From Channallabes apus (lineage: Eukaryota; Chordata; Actinopteri; Siluriformes; Clariidae): a stretch of 64,000 nucleotides of DNA. Positions 10,371 through 22,075 of the stretch are shown here, one piece after another; positions within the stretch are counted from its first letter, which is position 1, and each line of letters begins with the position of its first letter. The notes beneath the pieces are model-generated. The model searched no databases. It was not told the DNA's origin and was given only the letters and a program-made list of their open reading frames with translations. The position numbers were made by a program, and so were the translations under genes. The stretch spans positions 1,188,501 through 1,252,500 of the forward strand of contig CM060131.1 of the NCBI GenBank assembly GCA_030522415.1, read 5' to 3'.

Positions 10371-10402
10371 AATAATAATAATAATAATAAATAAATAAAA
10401 TA
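10371..10402. repeat. (AAT)n / (AAAT)n microsatellite
   Basis: Runs of ATA/AATA units. Confidence 0.85.
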
Positions 10403-10630
10403 CAGCATTCATTTAGAAATAAAATACAGCAGAAAATACATTAAACAAACTGTAGAATAAACGTTAAAACTTAATAGCCCTCTGAAGCAGTGAAGTTGCA
10501 ACATTCAAATCAGCACTCTGGACTAGTGCACTTAAAAGTATGCCATTGAAACCATAACGCATTAAAACATTTTAAGCTGAACATGTAAACACAACATGTA
10601 AAGACTTGTAGTCAAGCCATATCAAATGTT

Positions 10631-11993
10631 TTAAGATGATAACTTTATCTTTAAAGCTTGCACTTTTGGTGATAGCTTAATCCCATCAAGTTCTAGAAGC
10701 ACTTTCTGAAAATAGCTCAAATGTGTAGCGCAGTGCTCGGAGCTATTGCCACATTCTTGCAAAATTTCCTCTCCTTCAAGGATTATGGATACACCAACCG
10801 GTTCTTCCCCTTCAACAGCACAGACGACAAGGATTTTAAGAAGGTGCATACTGGCATCACTTCGTCTGTCCCCCTGCATAAAATTTACAAGAAATAATTT
10901 ATTTTGAGAAAGAAAAAAAAAATCTGAATTGCTTCAACCTGTGCTGACTTCATTTCACAGAGAAAAAAAATAAAAATAATTGATAAAAAATAACCATTAC
11001 TTCATATACTTCATAAACTTGGGTTAAATTGCTTTAGCAATAATCTTGCATCAATACAACATTGTAAAACATGGCATGAGATGGCTACACTCCATAGATT
11101 ACTCTGCACCTTTACAGTGTCAGGAAATCCTATGATGAATGCTGAGTTTGTATTTAAAGGGTTAGTCCAAACATGAAAATTCGTTCAATAATTACTCAGA
11201 TTTATATATTCAATTGCATTTATATGCTTCTGTCCAATGCAACAAACACTATATTCAAGGTATTAATAAATTGTATAATTAATAAGAAATGTCTCATGTC
11301 TCATCTTTACGCTTTGTTTCTGTGAAAATATTTACATTGTATCATTACATAATCTTTTATTCGTACAACTACATTTAGGCATTTCTTCATCTTTTGTAAG
11401 TTTTGCCTTTATCCAAAGCAAATTACAAAAGAGGAAGGCATCAAGCATGTCAAGCAGTGCTACTAACACAAAGTTTCTGACACCGTTAGAAAAATACAAG
11501 ATAGAACAGCGAGGGATTAAGGAAAAAGTGAGAAGCAAGAATCATGTGTGGAAAGATTAAGCATGCAGGGTCACAGGATGACTCGACTTATTTTTATTGT
11601 CTGCAGTGCGATTTAGACAAATTAGAGCTGCTGTCAATACTGTATGAACATATGTACAGGTTCTTTTCAGTTGAAATTTAACTTGTAACTTATTAACACG
11701 CCGTTTTCACGACTTGTGGGGGTAAGAAACACACATCTCGGTGTATTAATCCGCGTGCTCGGTTCGTTATTTATTTATTTATGAATCTCCACACTATTAA
11801 AAACTGAAATATTGCTAATTGTAAGTCCTGAGATTAAGATGAACATTAATTGGGAGTCATGAAAGCGAGAATCACATCCAAAAAAGAAAGCTAAACTTAC
11901 CTCGAACACGACAAACTCCAGCTCCAGCCACGCCGTGTTGTACATCCATGATTCCCAACCGACTGATACACAGCGCGGGCACAGCATCTCCAA
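10631..11993 (-). CDS. Two-exon gene of 111 codons, unknown function (TE-associated C-terminal domain)
   Basis: Exon 1 is 11993-11901: ATG opens 31 codons (MEMLCPRCVSVGWESWMYNT...) ending GAG before a consensus donor GTAAGT. Exon 2 is 10873-10631, preceded by TTTTATGCAG, 80 codons to TAA. The join is phase 0 and the spliced frame has no stop. Exon 2 contains VGVSIILEGEEILQECGN and ends FQKVLLELDGIKLSPKVQ..., which recalls the C-terminus of multicopy, unnamed teleost proteins with an EGEEIL...FIQKVLMELD pattern; that is from memory, not a search. Such proteins are longer, so this may be an internally deleted copy. It lies within the 8.6-kb element next to its right end, so it may be cargo. No membrane segment. 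Confidence 0.5.
11002..11890. other. Intron of the minus-strand gene; no other feature seen
   Basis: AT-rich sequence between the two exons; no recognisable repeat ends. Confidence 0.35.
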
Positions 11994-12111
11994 ACACGCA
12001 TGCGCGGTTTAATTTGGACACATTGTCGGCTTCAGTAGACACTCAATACTGACTGAAACACGACTGCCCCCTACAGGTAATGAATGGCATTTTCACAGCT
12101 TCCCGCACGCT

Positions 12112-12230
12112 GCCGCGCAAAGCCGGCAAAAAAAAACTAAACAGATCTAACAGATGAGGACTCAGATTAATGTGCAAAAAATATATAATAAAACTATATA
12201 AGTCTACATAGCCTTTATAAGACTCTATCT
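12112..12230 (-). repeat. Right terminal inverted repeat of the 8.6-kb element
   Basis: Reverse complement of 3596-3715 with few differences. Confidence 0.75.
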
Positions 12231-12850
12231 TAAGCGCACTTAAAACATTTTATTTAGTTTTAAAATAAAACAATTTTAAAACATCATCACTTGGGATTCG
12301 AACCGGGGCTTTGCAGATCTCCGGCCGAGTGCTCTAACCGCTACACCAAGCGGCCACTTAGAGACAATGCACCCCAGAGATGTTAATAAGCCACTCGACT
12401 TCTTTGAAAGCAAGCGTACTTCTTTGATAAGTGACGAAGTAAGCCTGTTATAATAATAACTTGGTGTTATTTGATCTTATTGGTTTAGAAATTTATATTT
12501 AAATAAATAGTAAACTTGGCCGATTTCGTTATAATTTTGTTTGATGAGTGGGGCTTGAAAATTCTCTTGAAAAATATGGTCATTTATTTCAGTTAATAAA
12601 TCTACTATAATTTTTTTTTACTCATTATTGTACAGTACACATTAATAGCTCTGGTTCAGATTTTTCATGTTTGTTGTGGAAATTACCATCACTGTTGTAT
12701 TTACTGCGATGAATGAAAATGTCACTTTGCGCCACCTGGCGGCCATTTTACGAATTACTTTGAAATGCAACTGATTTATTTTGGCCGCTGTTGCCTTTAA
12801 ACGGCGGTATACGCGGCGGGATAGCCATTCCGATTTTGTAACCACTGTAG
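12231..12850 (-). repeat. tRNA-like repeat unit, copy 4 (-), most complete
   Basis: Runs TAAGCGCACTTAAAAC, tRNA-like block (12285-12357, GGGATTCGAACCGGGG and CTCTAACCGCTACACCAAGC on plus), AAGTAAGCCTGTTATAATAA, then the 400-bp tail shared with 3190-3595, ending GTAACCACTGTA. Units 3 and 4 lie head-to-tail on either side of the 8.6-kb element, as expected if it inserted at the junction of a tandem pair. Confidence 0.65.
12729..12744 (-). promoter_or_regulatory. CTCF-like motif in repeat unit (second copy)
   Basis: Same 16 bases as 3475-3490. Confidence 0.35.
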
Positions 12851-13365
12851 CATACAAGTCCTCATATGCTCTTTGTTTGGCCTTTGAAATAAAAACTGAC
12901 TTTGAAAAAATGACATTTTGAAATAAAAACAGCAGGAATTCAATAAAATGCCTCCGCAATAATCTCTGTTATTCGGAAAAATAATGACCATGAAATATTA
13001 TTTCATAATAATAAGTAAATATATTTCACAATAATAAGCTTTTTTTTCAAAATATGTTCCATTATTTCACAATATCATTCTCATATTACATATAAATATA
13101 TGTGTCTTATTTATTCATAGAGTTATTTATTTCATAATGTACTATTTATTTATGAAATTTTGAACACTTTGGAGTTCCATACACAAGTGCCTGTGCATCT
13201 ATAATTAGCACAATATAACAAAATCAAATTAGGTCTGTTACACATCCAAATGAATATGGCCAAAGTAAAAAAATGCGGCAAACCTCAGCAATTCCCAGTT
13301 TAAATAAAATTACGTTATGTAAAACAGTTTCTTTGTGTTAGAATTTTTATTTATGTATTTTCAGA

Positions 13366-13692
13366 TACAAATTGCTATATATCGTTATCGAGGTAGAAAA
13401 TAGCTTCTACCATGATGGAAGATTTTGGTTATATTGCCCACCCCTACTGCTTCCACTCATTTTTTTTGTCTTCCTGGTGTCAAGTTTGCTTCGCAAAGTG
13501 TGGTAGGAAATTAACTTTGACCTGCACGGCACGCGTAAGTTGCACGCTGATTGGTTGTTGTCGCATTGTTCTGCTGTGTGATTGGCTCTTAGATTAATCC
13601 ATATCGAGCAAAAAATGTCTAGAGCTTTTCATCGTTTTTAAAATCAAATAAATCACGATTCGATATGATATCATTTATCGGCCCAGCCCTAT
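13366..13692 (-). mobile_element. MITE-like repeat with GGGCTGGGC / GGGGTGGGC starts
   Basis: On the minus strand one end reads AGGGCTGGGCCGATAAATGA; an internal block reads GGGGTGGGCAATATAACC followed by AATCTTCCATCATGG. This vocabulary (GGGCTGGGCGATA..., ATATCGTGAT...) is typical of short interspersed DNA elements in fish. Exact ends and target duplication are not resolved. Confidence 0.4.
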
Positions 13693-16120
13693 GATGTACT
13701 GATTATTAAATTATATTTTCTATATATTTTTTGTTTATTATAACCGAACTTACTCACATTAGCATTTTTGTGATCATATAATCAACTCCAGGCTTATTAG
13801 AACTCTTTAGGAAAATGGGCAAAAAAATAAATCCCCTACAAAATCACTTTCATTACACCGTTAACCTTGTGCATTAGAATGTTCTGGTCCAATATTACCA
13901 AGGAGTAATAATTATGGAAATACTTGTTAAAGAAACCCCAAAAGACAAATGAAGGTTAAAGTACACAAGTCACGATTATAAACAATCAGTTTAAAATAAG
14001 AGTAAGCAGAATCAATATTATGAATGGATAATAGGACGATGAGAGATGCTGGGGTAGCTCCACCACCACCCACCACTGTTTTATTGACAATTATTCAGTC
14101 AGAAAGTGCTGTTCAAGCACTCTGTTCTCAGCTAACAAGTTTATAAATCCACATTTAGACACATCCTCCATAACAGCAAGCTATTGGTCCTTATTCAACA
14201 AAGTAGAATTAAATTTGATCATGAAACAATTGTACACCTGAACAGTTTCTCTATTCATCAGTCTGCAGGTAATACAATATTGTGCATATTGTAAAATAAT
14301 CCTGTAATGCCGCAGGTCTAGTGACACAAGTTCTGTAAACACAACGGGATTCTGGTCAGGCAGACCGGTGTCCCCCCTCACATGGAGCTGCTAGTTGAAG
14401 CTGCGGTGATGGCGATCAGGAGGAATGCGTGACTCCTGGATGCATGTCTATACATGTATAGGATGTAATAGGTAAAGCAATAGATATGTAGACATAAGGC
14501 AACACCAGGTATGAGTGTGAGTTGCTCATGTATAGAGGAAAAGACAGAGAAAGGAAAAGAGAAAACTGAAACAAAAGGAAAACTGTAAAGGAAAAAAGGA
14601 GAAAACTGAATGGAATAGAAAAGTGAATAAAGAAAGAAAATTTAAAAAAAGATGAAAAGTCAATGATCAGTGAAAAGAAAATAATTGAAAAGAGAAAAGA
14701 ATAACACTGAGGGAGTTTTGTGTTCGCGTTTAACATTGCAAAGAGAATCCCATGTTTTCATAATCGTGTCTACCTTAGTGTTAAATTAATAAACCCACGT
14801 CACCCCTGAATTGGAAAAGCTTTCCTGAAATCGTTTCCACAATCACTCCCACAGCTCGCATCCACACAGCTTCCTCTCTGAAGCCCTGCATCAGGGCTTG
14901 GGATAAAACCATGCACCATCCCTCCACACCATAACAAAACATGGTCATGTCTGGGAATTTACATTTGCACACAATCTTCCCTGGCATTTATAAGAAGGAA
15001 TAATTCATTAATAATAATAGTTCTGAACAGAATATAAACTAAGAGACGCATCAACACAATGTTACACCTGTGGTGAAAGTATTGTATTACTCATATACTT
15101 TAATGAGAAACATTATGATAACATTAATCATAAACTCAATTTAAATTATTCTGTAAAAAGAATAACATCACACAACAAATCTTCTGTAACATGTCTTTGA
15201 AGAAAGCCACATGGCATGCAGTTTTTTTGTCATACAATTTGCACAAAATATTAATGAAAAATTATTTTACCCCTTACCCCTTTGTGTGCAATGTTTTAAA
15301 ATAAACTTTTTTCTAATTGGATTGTGCTCATTTTATATAATAATATATTAATTTCCCAGCCAGATTTACACTTCGCGGTATCCTATCAAAAACCCCCACT
15401 ATTAAGTAATGTTGACACAACAGAGTGTTAAATCTCACCGATTTTGCACAAAAGCAAATGCATTAAGATATTATTCAGTTGGCTCAGTTGGGTAATCTGA
15501 ATTAGTACTAAAACTAGGTGTTATAACTATTTAGTTAGAATATGTTGTGCCATAGACGATGCTGCCTACTGTAACATTCAGTGCAAACACTGGTCATAGA
15601 CCAAATATACAAACACATTTTTTTATTTACATTTAACTATATGCAAGTTCTTATATAATTAGTTTATTCTTGTCAGTTAACTCCTAGGCTTTTGATTTGC
15701 AGTGAACTCAGTATAAACTCAAACAATGATATGCGTGCCATGCACACACAATAAAATTAAACAAATGAATAAAAATATAATACTGATGGTTGTGAAATAA
15801 GTTCTATGCATATAAATCTATGTATCTCTCAGTTGAAAATGCCCATTATTTTTCCAGTCATGCTATATTGAACACAACTGGCTCAATATAAAAAGGCGGT
15901 GAAAGAGTGCAGCCAGCTGAAGAATGGTCCACTGTTCAATCCATAGGTTAAGTATTTAGGAGGAACCATGGGTATGTACATATACTATTTTGACGTGAGT
16001 TTTTTCTGTTTGTTGTATTTAATTGCTGCCCTTACCAAAAAACATACTATACCACACCTATATAAATGTGCGCGCAGTATATTTGTAAACTTACATTTAC
16101 AATACATGTTGGGAACAAAT
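13693..16120. other. No supported gene; AT-rich DNA with a purine-rich tract
   Basis: Contains a strongly purine-rich stretch at about 14520-14710 (AGAAAGGAAAAG-like, no regular period). Two minus-strand frames (14181-14381, 14781-14987) and a possible plus-strand end exon near 14362-14428 were examined and not called. Confidence 0.4.
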
Positions 16121-16203
16121 ATTCAATTCAATTCAATTCAATTTTATTTATATAGCGCTTTTAACAATGGTCATTGTCTCCAAGCAGCTTCACAAAAATT
16201 AAA

Positions 16204-16277
<74 letters not shown>

Positions 16278-16860
16278 ATAATAATAATAAATAAATAAAT
16301 AAAATAATAATAATAATAGAAAATAAATAAATAAAAACAAATAATAATAATAATTATAGAAAAGAAAATAATTGGAAGTGTGGATGTGTGAGAAAAATGT
16401 GCAGATAATAATGAGACGAATGAATGAAATTTCTCTGATGAGAAAGCCAAGGGTGACGGCGACGGTGGCAAGGAAAAACTCCCTGAGATGGCATTAGGAA
16501 GAAACCTTGAGAGGAACCAGACTCAACAGGGAACCCATCCTCATTTGGGCGATAACAGATAGAAATGATATAACATCTTGTGTGTTGTGCAGGTGAAAAT
16601 TCAATATGACAGAAATTATTTAAATTGACATGAAGACCAGTTCAGCATAGGGACGAGTCAGTAGGTGCAGAGGGCAGATGAGGTCTGGATCACTGGAAGC
16701 ACAGGAGCAGCATGTGTAGCTCCAACCATCATAAAGCTGAATCCAGCTGGAGCTGCTCCTTCTCTGGATGCCTCAGGAACCTCGCAGGGTCGGCCTTTGT
16801 CTACTGAAGCTGGCAAAATCTCCCGATGCCTCGGGATGGGTAGAGAAATACAGAACAGAT
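16121..16860 (-). mobile_element. L2 LINE 3'-UTR fragment (-)
   Basis: Reverse complement of the last ~740 bp of the L2 at 19411-22020: (TTGAA)n tail at 16121-16145, GCGCTTTTAACAATGGTCAT, CTCCCTGAGATGGCATTAGG, and CAGGTGAAAATTCAATATG. Truncated before the coding region. The tail side holds poly-A, (TA)n and (AAT)n runs (16210-16330) not seen at this length in the other copy. Confidence 0.85.
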
Positions 16861-16869
16861 CAGGTTTAG

Positions 16870-17190
16870 ATCAAAGCATATTCATGGTTGGAATGACCCA
16901 GTCCACTCTCTAGAAAATTCACTCTCTAGATGTACAAAGCTGGTAGAGACATACCCAACAAGAGTTGCAGCTGTAATTGCAGTGAACGTTTTGGCTCAGG
17001 GGGGCTGAATACAAATGCACTGGTATTTTTTGCAAAATCGTTTTTTAAACCATTCATCATTTTCCTTCCACTTCACAATTATGTGCCACTTTGTGTTGGT
17101 CAATCACAAAAAATCCTAATAAAATACATTTATGTTGGTGCATGTCATACATTTATGTTGTACCATGACATGTGGAAAGTTTAAGGGTTA
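16870..17190 (+). mobile_element. 3' terminal region of a third Tc1-like family (remnant)
   Basis: CAGGGGGGCTGAATACAAATG followed by CACTTCACAATTATGTGCCA and TTGTGTTGGTCAATCACA, then AATAAAATACATTTATG, is the usual order at the 3' end of one fish Tc1 family. The matching 5' end and transposase are absent. Confidence 0.5.
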
Positions 17191-17202
17191 TATACAGTAC
17201 AT

Positions 17203-17903
17203 TGTTGGGTGTAACACATTACAAAGTTCATTTGATCTAATGAGTAATCTAACGCGTTAGGTCCGCCATTTAAGTACTCAGTTATTTAGTTATATTTTCA
17301 AAACGTAATCCGTTACTCAGACAATTTATGTATTCCATGAGCCAGACAGCAATCAATCAGTAAGTGTGTGTGTGTGAAAGTCATCCTAGAAGCCCCATCC
17401 CTGATAACCCGCCCACTCTGTTATTCCTGCGCGGTGGCTGTAAGCACAGTTCATCATGATTTACTATGAGTTTTGGCACTGTGATTACGTTTCCATCTTT
17501 CCGGGCAAAAAATTTAACAAACAAATGTTAAATTTTTTTGCCAGCCCTCGGACCTTGCAGAACATCGCAGGACGTCGGGTGGTCACTCGCGATGGCCCAG
17601 AGTGCCTATCACGGTGGCCCAGAGAGCACATCTCACTGCAAGTCAAACCGCATAGGTGAGAAGTTAACAGATTATGGGCCAAACTTCGCTTAGTGATGGT
17701 AGAATAATTGTAAAGGTCTTGACTAAATCAACATGCATGAGGAATCCCAAAGGAGTTTTCATTTTCTGCAATGTAAAAGTACTCTAACTAGTTACTTTTA
17801 TCAGAAAGTAACACTGTAATGTTATTGATTACTTTTTAAAGACAGTAATTTTGTTATGCAATAAGTTACTTTAAAAAGTAACATCCCCCCAACAAAGTAA
17901 TAT
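17203..17903. mobile_element. Possible non-autonomous hAT-like repeat (GTAAC/GTTAC-rich ends)
   Basis: Left part GTTGGGTGTAACACATTACA and right part AAAGTAACATCCCCCCAACA are roughly inverse, both rich in AGTAACT/AGTTACT. The interior includes a CpG-containing unique block (17540-17650). Ends match poorly and no duplication was found. Confidence 0.3.
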
Positions 17904-18267
17904 ACACTTTTCCAATGCTCTGTATCTTCTAACTATATACAGGTCCTTCTCAAAAAATTTGCATATTGTGATAACGTTCATTATTTTCTGTAATGTACTG
18001 ATAAACATTAGACTTTCATATATTTTAGATTCATTACACACAACTGAAGTAGTTCAAGCCTTTTATTGTTTTAATATTGATGATTGTGGCATACAGCTCA
18101 TGAAAACCCAAAATCCCTATCTCAAAAAATTAGCATATCATGAAAAGGTTCTCTAAACGAGCTATTAACCTAATCATCTGAATCAACTAATTAACTCTAA
18201 ACACCTGCAAAAGATTCCTGAGGCTTTTAAAAACTCCCAGCCTGGTTCATTACTCAAAACCGCAATC

Positions 18268-19190
18268 ATGGGTAAGACTGCCGACCTGACTGCTGTCCAG
18301 AAGGCCATCATTGACACCCTCAAGCAAGAGGGTAAGACATTCATTCATTCATTCATTCATCTTCTATACCGCTTTATCCTGTATTTTAGGGTCGCGGGGA
18401 CCTGGAGCCTATCCCAGGAGACTCTGGGCACGAGCCAGGGTACACCCTGGACAGCAGGCCAATCGCAGAGCAGAGGGTAAGACACAAAGAAATTTCTGAA
18501 CAAATAGGCTGTTCCCAGAGTGCTGTATCAAGGCACCTCAGTGGGAAGTCTGTGGGAAGGAAAAAGTGTGGCAGAAAACGCTGCAGAACGAGAAGAGGTG
18601 ACCGGGCCCTGAGGAAGATTGTGGAGAAGGATTCCAGACCTTGGGGGACCTGCGGAAGCAGTGGACTGAGTCTGGAGTAGAAACATCCAGAGCCACCGTG
18701 TACAGGCGTGTGCAGGAAATGGGCTACAGGTTGCAAATTTTGCATGTCATTGGGAAATCAAGGTGCCAGAGTCTGGAGGAAGACTGGGGAGAGGGAAATG
18801 CCAAAATGCCTGAAGTCCAGTGTCAAGTACCCACAGTCAGTGATGGTCTGGGGTGCCATGTCAGCTGCTGGTGTTGGTCCACTGTGTTTTATCAAGGGCA
18901 GGTTCAATGCAGCTAGCTATCAGGAGATTTTGGAGCACTTCATGCTTCCATCTGCTGAAAAGCTTTATGGAGATGAAGATTTCATTTTTCAGCACGACCT
19001 GGCACCTGCTCACAGTGCCAAAACCACTGCTAAATGGTTTACTGACCATGGTATTACTGTGCTCAATTGGCCTGCCAACTCTCCTGACCTGAACCCCATA
19101 GAGAATCTGTGGGATATTGTGAAGAGAAAGTTGAGAGACACAAGACACAAGAATCTGCAAAAGGATTCCCGACCAAGTATTGAGTGCAGA
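18268..19190 (+). pseudogene. Tc1-like transposase, family B, decayed
   Basis: Starts MGKTADLTAVQKAIIDTLKQ (ATG 18268). After the SINE it resumes as KEISEQIGCSQSAVSRHLSG, the helix-turn-helix region. Frameshifts follow near 18635-18720. The segment that should hold the first catalytic Asp is deleted: reading jumps from the ...MGYRLQ region straight to GNQGARVWRKTGE. Second Asp survives in FQHDLAPAHSA (about 18990), Glu in [11 protein letters not shown] (about 19093). Frame ends in short extra residues. Inactive. Confidence 0.9.
18340..18471 (-). mobile_element. 5'-truncated tRNA-derived SINE (-) inside Tc1 family B
   Basis: Tail (ATTC)n on the left means minus orientation. Body CTATACCGCTTTATCCTG and GGGACCTGGAGCCTATCCCA. 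A 13-bp target duplication AGAGGGTAAGACA lies at 18327-18339 and 18472-18484, a clear mark of target-primed insertion. Same family as the full-length copy at 46968-47293. Confidence 0.92.
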
Positions 19191-19410
19191 ACTGAACATA
19201 ATTATTTGAAGGTTGACTTTTTTTGTATTAAAAACACTTTTTGTTTATTGGTCGGATGAAATATGCAAATTTTTTGAGATAGGGATTTTGGGTTTTCATG
19301 AGCTGTATGCCGCAATCATCAATATTAAAACAATAAAAGGCTTGAACTACTTCAGTTTGTGTGTAATGAATCTAAAATATATGAAAGTCTAATGTTTATC
19401 AGTACATTAC

Positions 19411-22020
19411 TATACTATATAGACAGGCTATAGACAGGCTCTAAAAACTGCTAGGACCGAGCATCTTAGCCAACTGATAGCAAGAAACCAAAACAATCCC
19501 AGATTCTTATTTAGTACAGTGGCTCGCCTAACAAAACCTAAGATGCCCGCACAGAGTATCCCATCACAGTTTAGAAGTGAAGACTTTATGGACTTCTTTA
19601 ATGAAAAAATCAATAATATCAGGAAGAAAATAATGGAGGTTCAACCTCTAATAGTATCTCACGATCCAGTTCAGCCTATAGCTTCACATTTAGATTTTCA
19701 CTGCTTTACAGGTATAGGACAGGAAGAGCTGTATAAACTCATCACCTCGGCTAAATCAACAACGTGCCTGTTAGACCCAATCCCAACCAGATTTTTAAAA
19801 GAAGTGATGCTTACAGTTGGAGAGCCACTCCTAAACATTATTAATTCTTCATTACATCTAGGTCACGTCCCTAAACCTTTCAAGTTAGCAGTTATTAAGC
19901 CGCTTCTTAAAAAATCTAATTTGGACGCGAATGAAATAAAAAATTACAGACCGATTTCAAACCTCCCGTTCATATCAAAAATACTAGAAAAAGTAGTATC
20001 AGCTCAAATTTGCACATTCTTGCAGGATAACAACATCCTTGAAGAATTTCAGTCAGGTTTCAGGCCCCATCATAGCACAGAAACTGCACTAGTTAAGATT
20101 ACAAATGACTTGTTTTTAGCTTCAGACCAAGGCTGCATCTCATTGCTAGTCCTGCTTGATCTTAGTGCTGCATTCGACACTATAGATCATAATATTCTCA
20201 TAGATCGCTTACAAAATTATATAGGTATTCAGGGACAGGCATTAAAATGGTTTAGATCTTACCTGTCTGATCGCTACCATTTTGTAGATCTAAATGGAGA
20301 ACCGTCTGGTATAATGCCAGTGAAATATGGGGTCCCACAAGGGTCAGTTTTAGGACCTCTGTTGTTCTCAATATACATGCTTCCCTTGGGTAACATCATT
20401 AGAAGACATGGGATTAGTTTCCATTGTTATGCTGATGATACCCAATTATATATCTCAACTAAACCAGACGAAATACCTAAGCTGTCTAGATTAACTGAGT
20501 GTGTCCAGGACATAAAAGATTGGATGACCAATAACTTTCTTTTATTAAATTCAGATAAGACAGAGATATTACTTATTGGCCCAAAAACCAGCACACAACA
20601 GCTTTCACAATTCAGCTTGCGCTTAGAAGGATGTACTGTTATTACCAGCTCAGCAGTAAAAGATCTGGGAGTAATATTAGACAGTAACTTGTCTTTTGAA
20701 AATCACATTTCAAATATCACAAAAACAGCCTTTTTCCATCTTCGAAATATTGCTAAACTTAGGAACATCTTATCCGTATCTGATGCAGAAAAACTAGTTC
20801 ATGCATTCATGACCTCCAGACTGGACTATTGTAATGCATTACTAGGTGGTTGTCCTGCATCCTCAATAAACAAGCTTCAGTTAATCCAAAATGCAGCTGC
20901 CAGGGTTCTCACTAGATCCAGAAAATATGATCATATAACCCCAATATTATCATCCCTGCACTGGCTACCTGTTCAGTTTAGAATAAATTACAAAATAGTA
21001 TTACTTACATACAAGGCCTTAAATGGTTTAGCTCCCACATACCTAACCAGTCTTCTGATACGCTACAATCCACCACGCGCCTTAAGATCACAAAACTCCG
21101 GACTTCTGGTAGTTCCCAGAATTTCAAAATCTACAAAAGGGGGTAGGGCTTTTTCATATTTAGCTCCAAAGCTTTGGAATAGCCTTCCAGACAGTGTTCG
21201 GGGAGCAGACACGGTTTCTCAGTTCAAAAGTAGACTCAAGACGCATCTTTTTAATCTGGCATACACATAACTCATCCCAGTACTCATACTCCAGTACACC
21301 TATACCGAATGGCAACTACGCTAATTCTCCCCATCTGTTCTGTATTTCTCTACCCATCCCGAGGCATCGGGAGATTTTGCCAGCTTCAGTAGACAAAGGC
21401 CGACCCTGCGAGGTTCCTGAGGCATCCAGAGAAGGACCAGCTCCAGCTGGATTCAGCTTTATGATGGTTGGAGCTACACATGCTGCTCCTGTGCTTCCAG
21501 TGATCCAGACCTCATCTGCCCTCTGCACCTACTGACTCGTCCCTATGCTGAACTGGTCTTCATGTCAATTTAAATAATTTCTGTCATATTGAATTTTCAC
21601 CTGCACAACACACAAGATGTTATATTTCTATCTGTTATCGCCCAAATGAGGATGGGTTCCCTGTTGAGTCTGGTTCCTCTCAAGGTTTCTTCCTATTGCC
21701 ATCTCAGGGAGTTTTTCCTTGCCACCGTCGCCGTCACCCTTGGCTTGCTCATCAGAGAAATTTCATTCATTTGTCTCATTATTATCTGCACATTTTTCTC
21801 ACACATCCACACTTCCAATTATTTTCTTTTCTATAATTATTATTATTATTTGTTTTTATTTATTTATTTTCTATTATAATTTTATTTATTTATTTATTAT
21901 TTTATATATAATTATTCTATATACAGTTTTTTTTGTTAAATTTCTTTAATTTTTGTGAAGCTGCTTTGAGACAATGACCATTGTTAAAAGCGCTATATAA
22001 ATAAAATTGAATTGAATTGA
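19411..22020 (+). mobile_element. 5'-truncated L2-clade LINE inside Tc1 family B
   Basis: Inserted into the 3' inverted repeat of the Tc1 element: ATTAC occurs on both sides (19406-19410, 22021-22025). The 3' end is GCTGCTTTGAGACAATGACC, TTGTTAAAAGCGCTATATAA, then (TTGAA)n. The 5' end is cut within the linker between endonuclease and reverse transcriptase. Confidence 0.93.
19438..21270 (+). CDS. L2 LINE ORF2, C-terminal part with complete reverse transcriptase
   Basis: Frame open from about 19438 ([20 protein letters not shown]) to TAA at 21268-21270, no internal stop. Reverse transcriptase motifs in order: [45 protein letters not shown] (catalytic Asp), [30 protein letters not shown] (catalytic DD), then the C-terminal region with [11 protein letters not shown] and [10 protein letters not shown]. 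It synthesises DNA at a nicked target. Endonuclease is missing through 5' truncation, so it is non-autonomous. Related to but clearly different from the L2 at 53781 (about two-thirds of residues alike by eye). Confidence 0.93.
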   Translation, partial: ALKTARTEHLSQLIARNQNNPRFLFSTVARLTKPKMPAQSIPSQFRSEDFMDFFNEKINNIRKKIMEVQPLIVSHDPVQPIASHLDFHCFTGIGQEELYKLITSAKSTTCLLDPIPTRFLKEVMLTVGEPLLNIINSSLHLGHVPKPFKLAVIKPLLKKSNLDANEIKNYRPISNLPFISKILEKVVSAQICTFLQDNNILEEFQSGFRPHHSTETALVKITNDLFLASDQGCISLLVLLDLSAAFDTIDHNILIDRLQNYIGIQGQALKWFRSYLSDRYHFVDLNGEPSGIMPVKYGVPQGSVLGPLLFSIYMLPLGNIIRRHGISFHCYADDTQLYISTKPDEIPKLSRLTECVQDIKDWMTNNFLLLNSDKTEILLIGPKTSTQQLSQFSLRLEGCTVITSSAVKDLGVILDSNLSFENHISNITKTAFFHLRNIAKLRNILSVSDAEKLVHAFMTSRLDYCNALLGGCPASSINKLQLIQNAAARVLTRSRKYDHITPILSSLHWLPVQFRINYKIVLLTYKALNGLAPTYLTSLLIRYNPPRALRSQNSGLLVVPRISKSTKGGRAFSYLAPKLWNSLPDSVRGADTVSQFKSRLKTHLFNLAYT

Positions 22021-22075
22021 ATTACAGAAAATAATGAACTTTATCACAATATGCTAATTTTTTTAGAAGGACCTG

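Larger units (their letters stand above)
3596..12230. mobile_element. 8.6-kb element bounded by ~120-bp inverted repeats and a TA duplication
   Basis: Left end AGATAGAGTCTTATAAAGGC (3596 on) is the inverse of the right end (to 12230). The two arms match for about 120 bases (3596-3715 and 12112-12230), including a T/A run and GCCGGC...GCGCGGC. TA occurs outside both ends (3594-3595, 12231-12232). An unoccupied version, CACTGTAAGCGCACTT, occurs in reverse complement near 1755-1772, supporting a clean insertion with TA duplication. Inside: a Myb/SANT-like broken gene, a two-exon minus-strand gene, a hAT copy and a Tc1 copy. I recognise no DDE transposase of its own. TA duplication fits Tc1/mariner-type or other TA-targeting elements; the superfamily is unresolved. 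Confidence 0.7.
17940..22075 (+). mobile_element. Tc1-like transposon, family B, carrying two later insertions
   Basis: Begins CAGGTCCTTCTCAAAAAATT and ends with its inverse, TA outside both ends (17938-17939, 22076-22077). The inner motif ATCCCTATCTCAAAAAATTA (about 18111) has its inverse at 19266-19290. A SINE interrupts the transposase at 18340 and an L2 interrupts the 3' inverted repeat at 19411. Without these the element would be about 1.4 kb. Confidence 0.93.

Noticed and set aside
3596..12230. Interpretation of the 8.6-kb unit as a Polinton/Maverick (AG...CT ends)
   Set aside because: No 6-bp duplication, no polymerase or retroviral-type integrase frame, and too short.
14362..14428. 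Plus-strand stretch after TTCTGGTCAG reading QTGVPPHMELLVEAAVMAIR to a stop, with AATAAA about 200 bases on
   Set aside because: Looks like a terminal exon, but no upstream exon or homologue is recognised; 20-odd codons can arise by chance.
14416..14736. Minus-strand F/S/L-rich frame of 106 codons
   Set aside because: Produced by a purine-rich tract; hydrophobic low-complexity translation is expected from such DNA.
14781..14987. Minus-strand frame of 68 codons with a protein-like composition
   Set aside because: No splice sites in phase, no motif I recognise, and no second copy in the window; not enough to call a gene.
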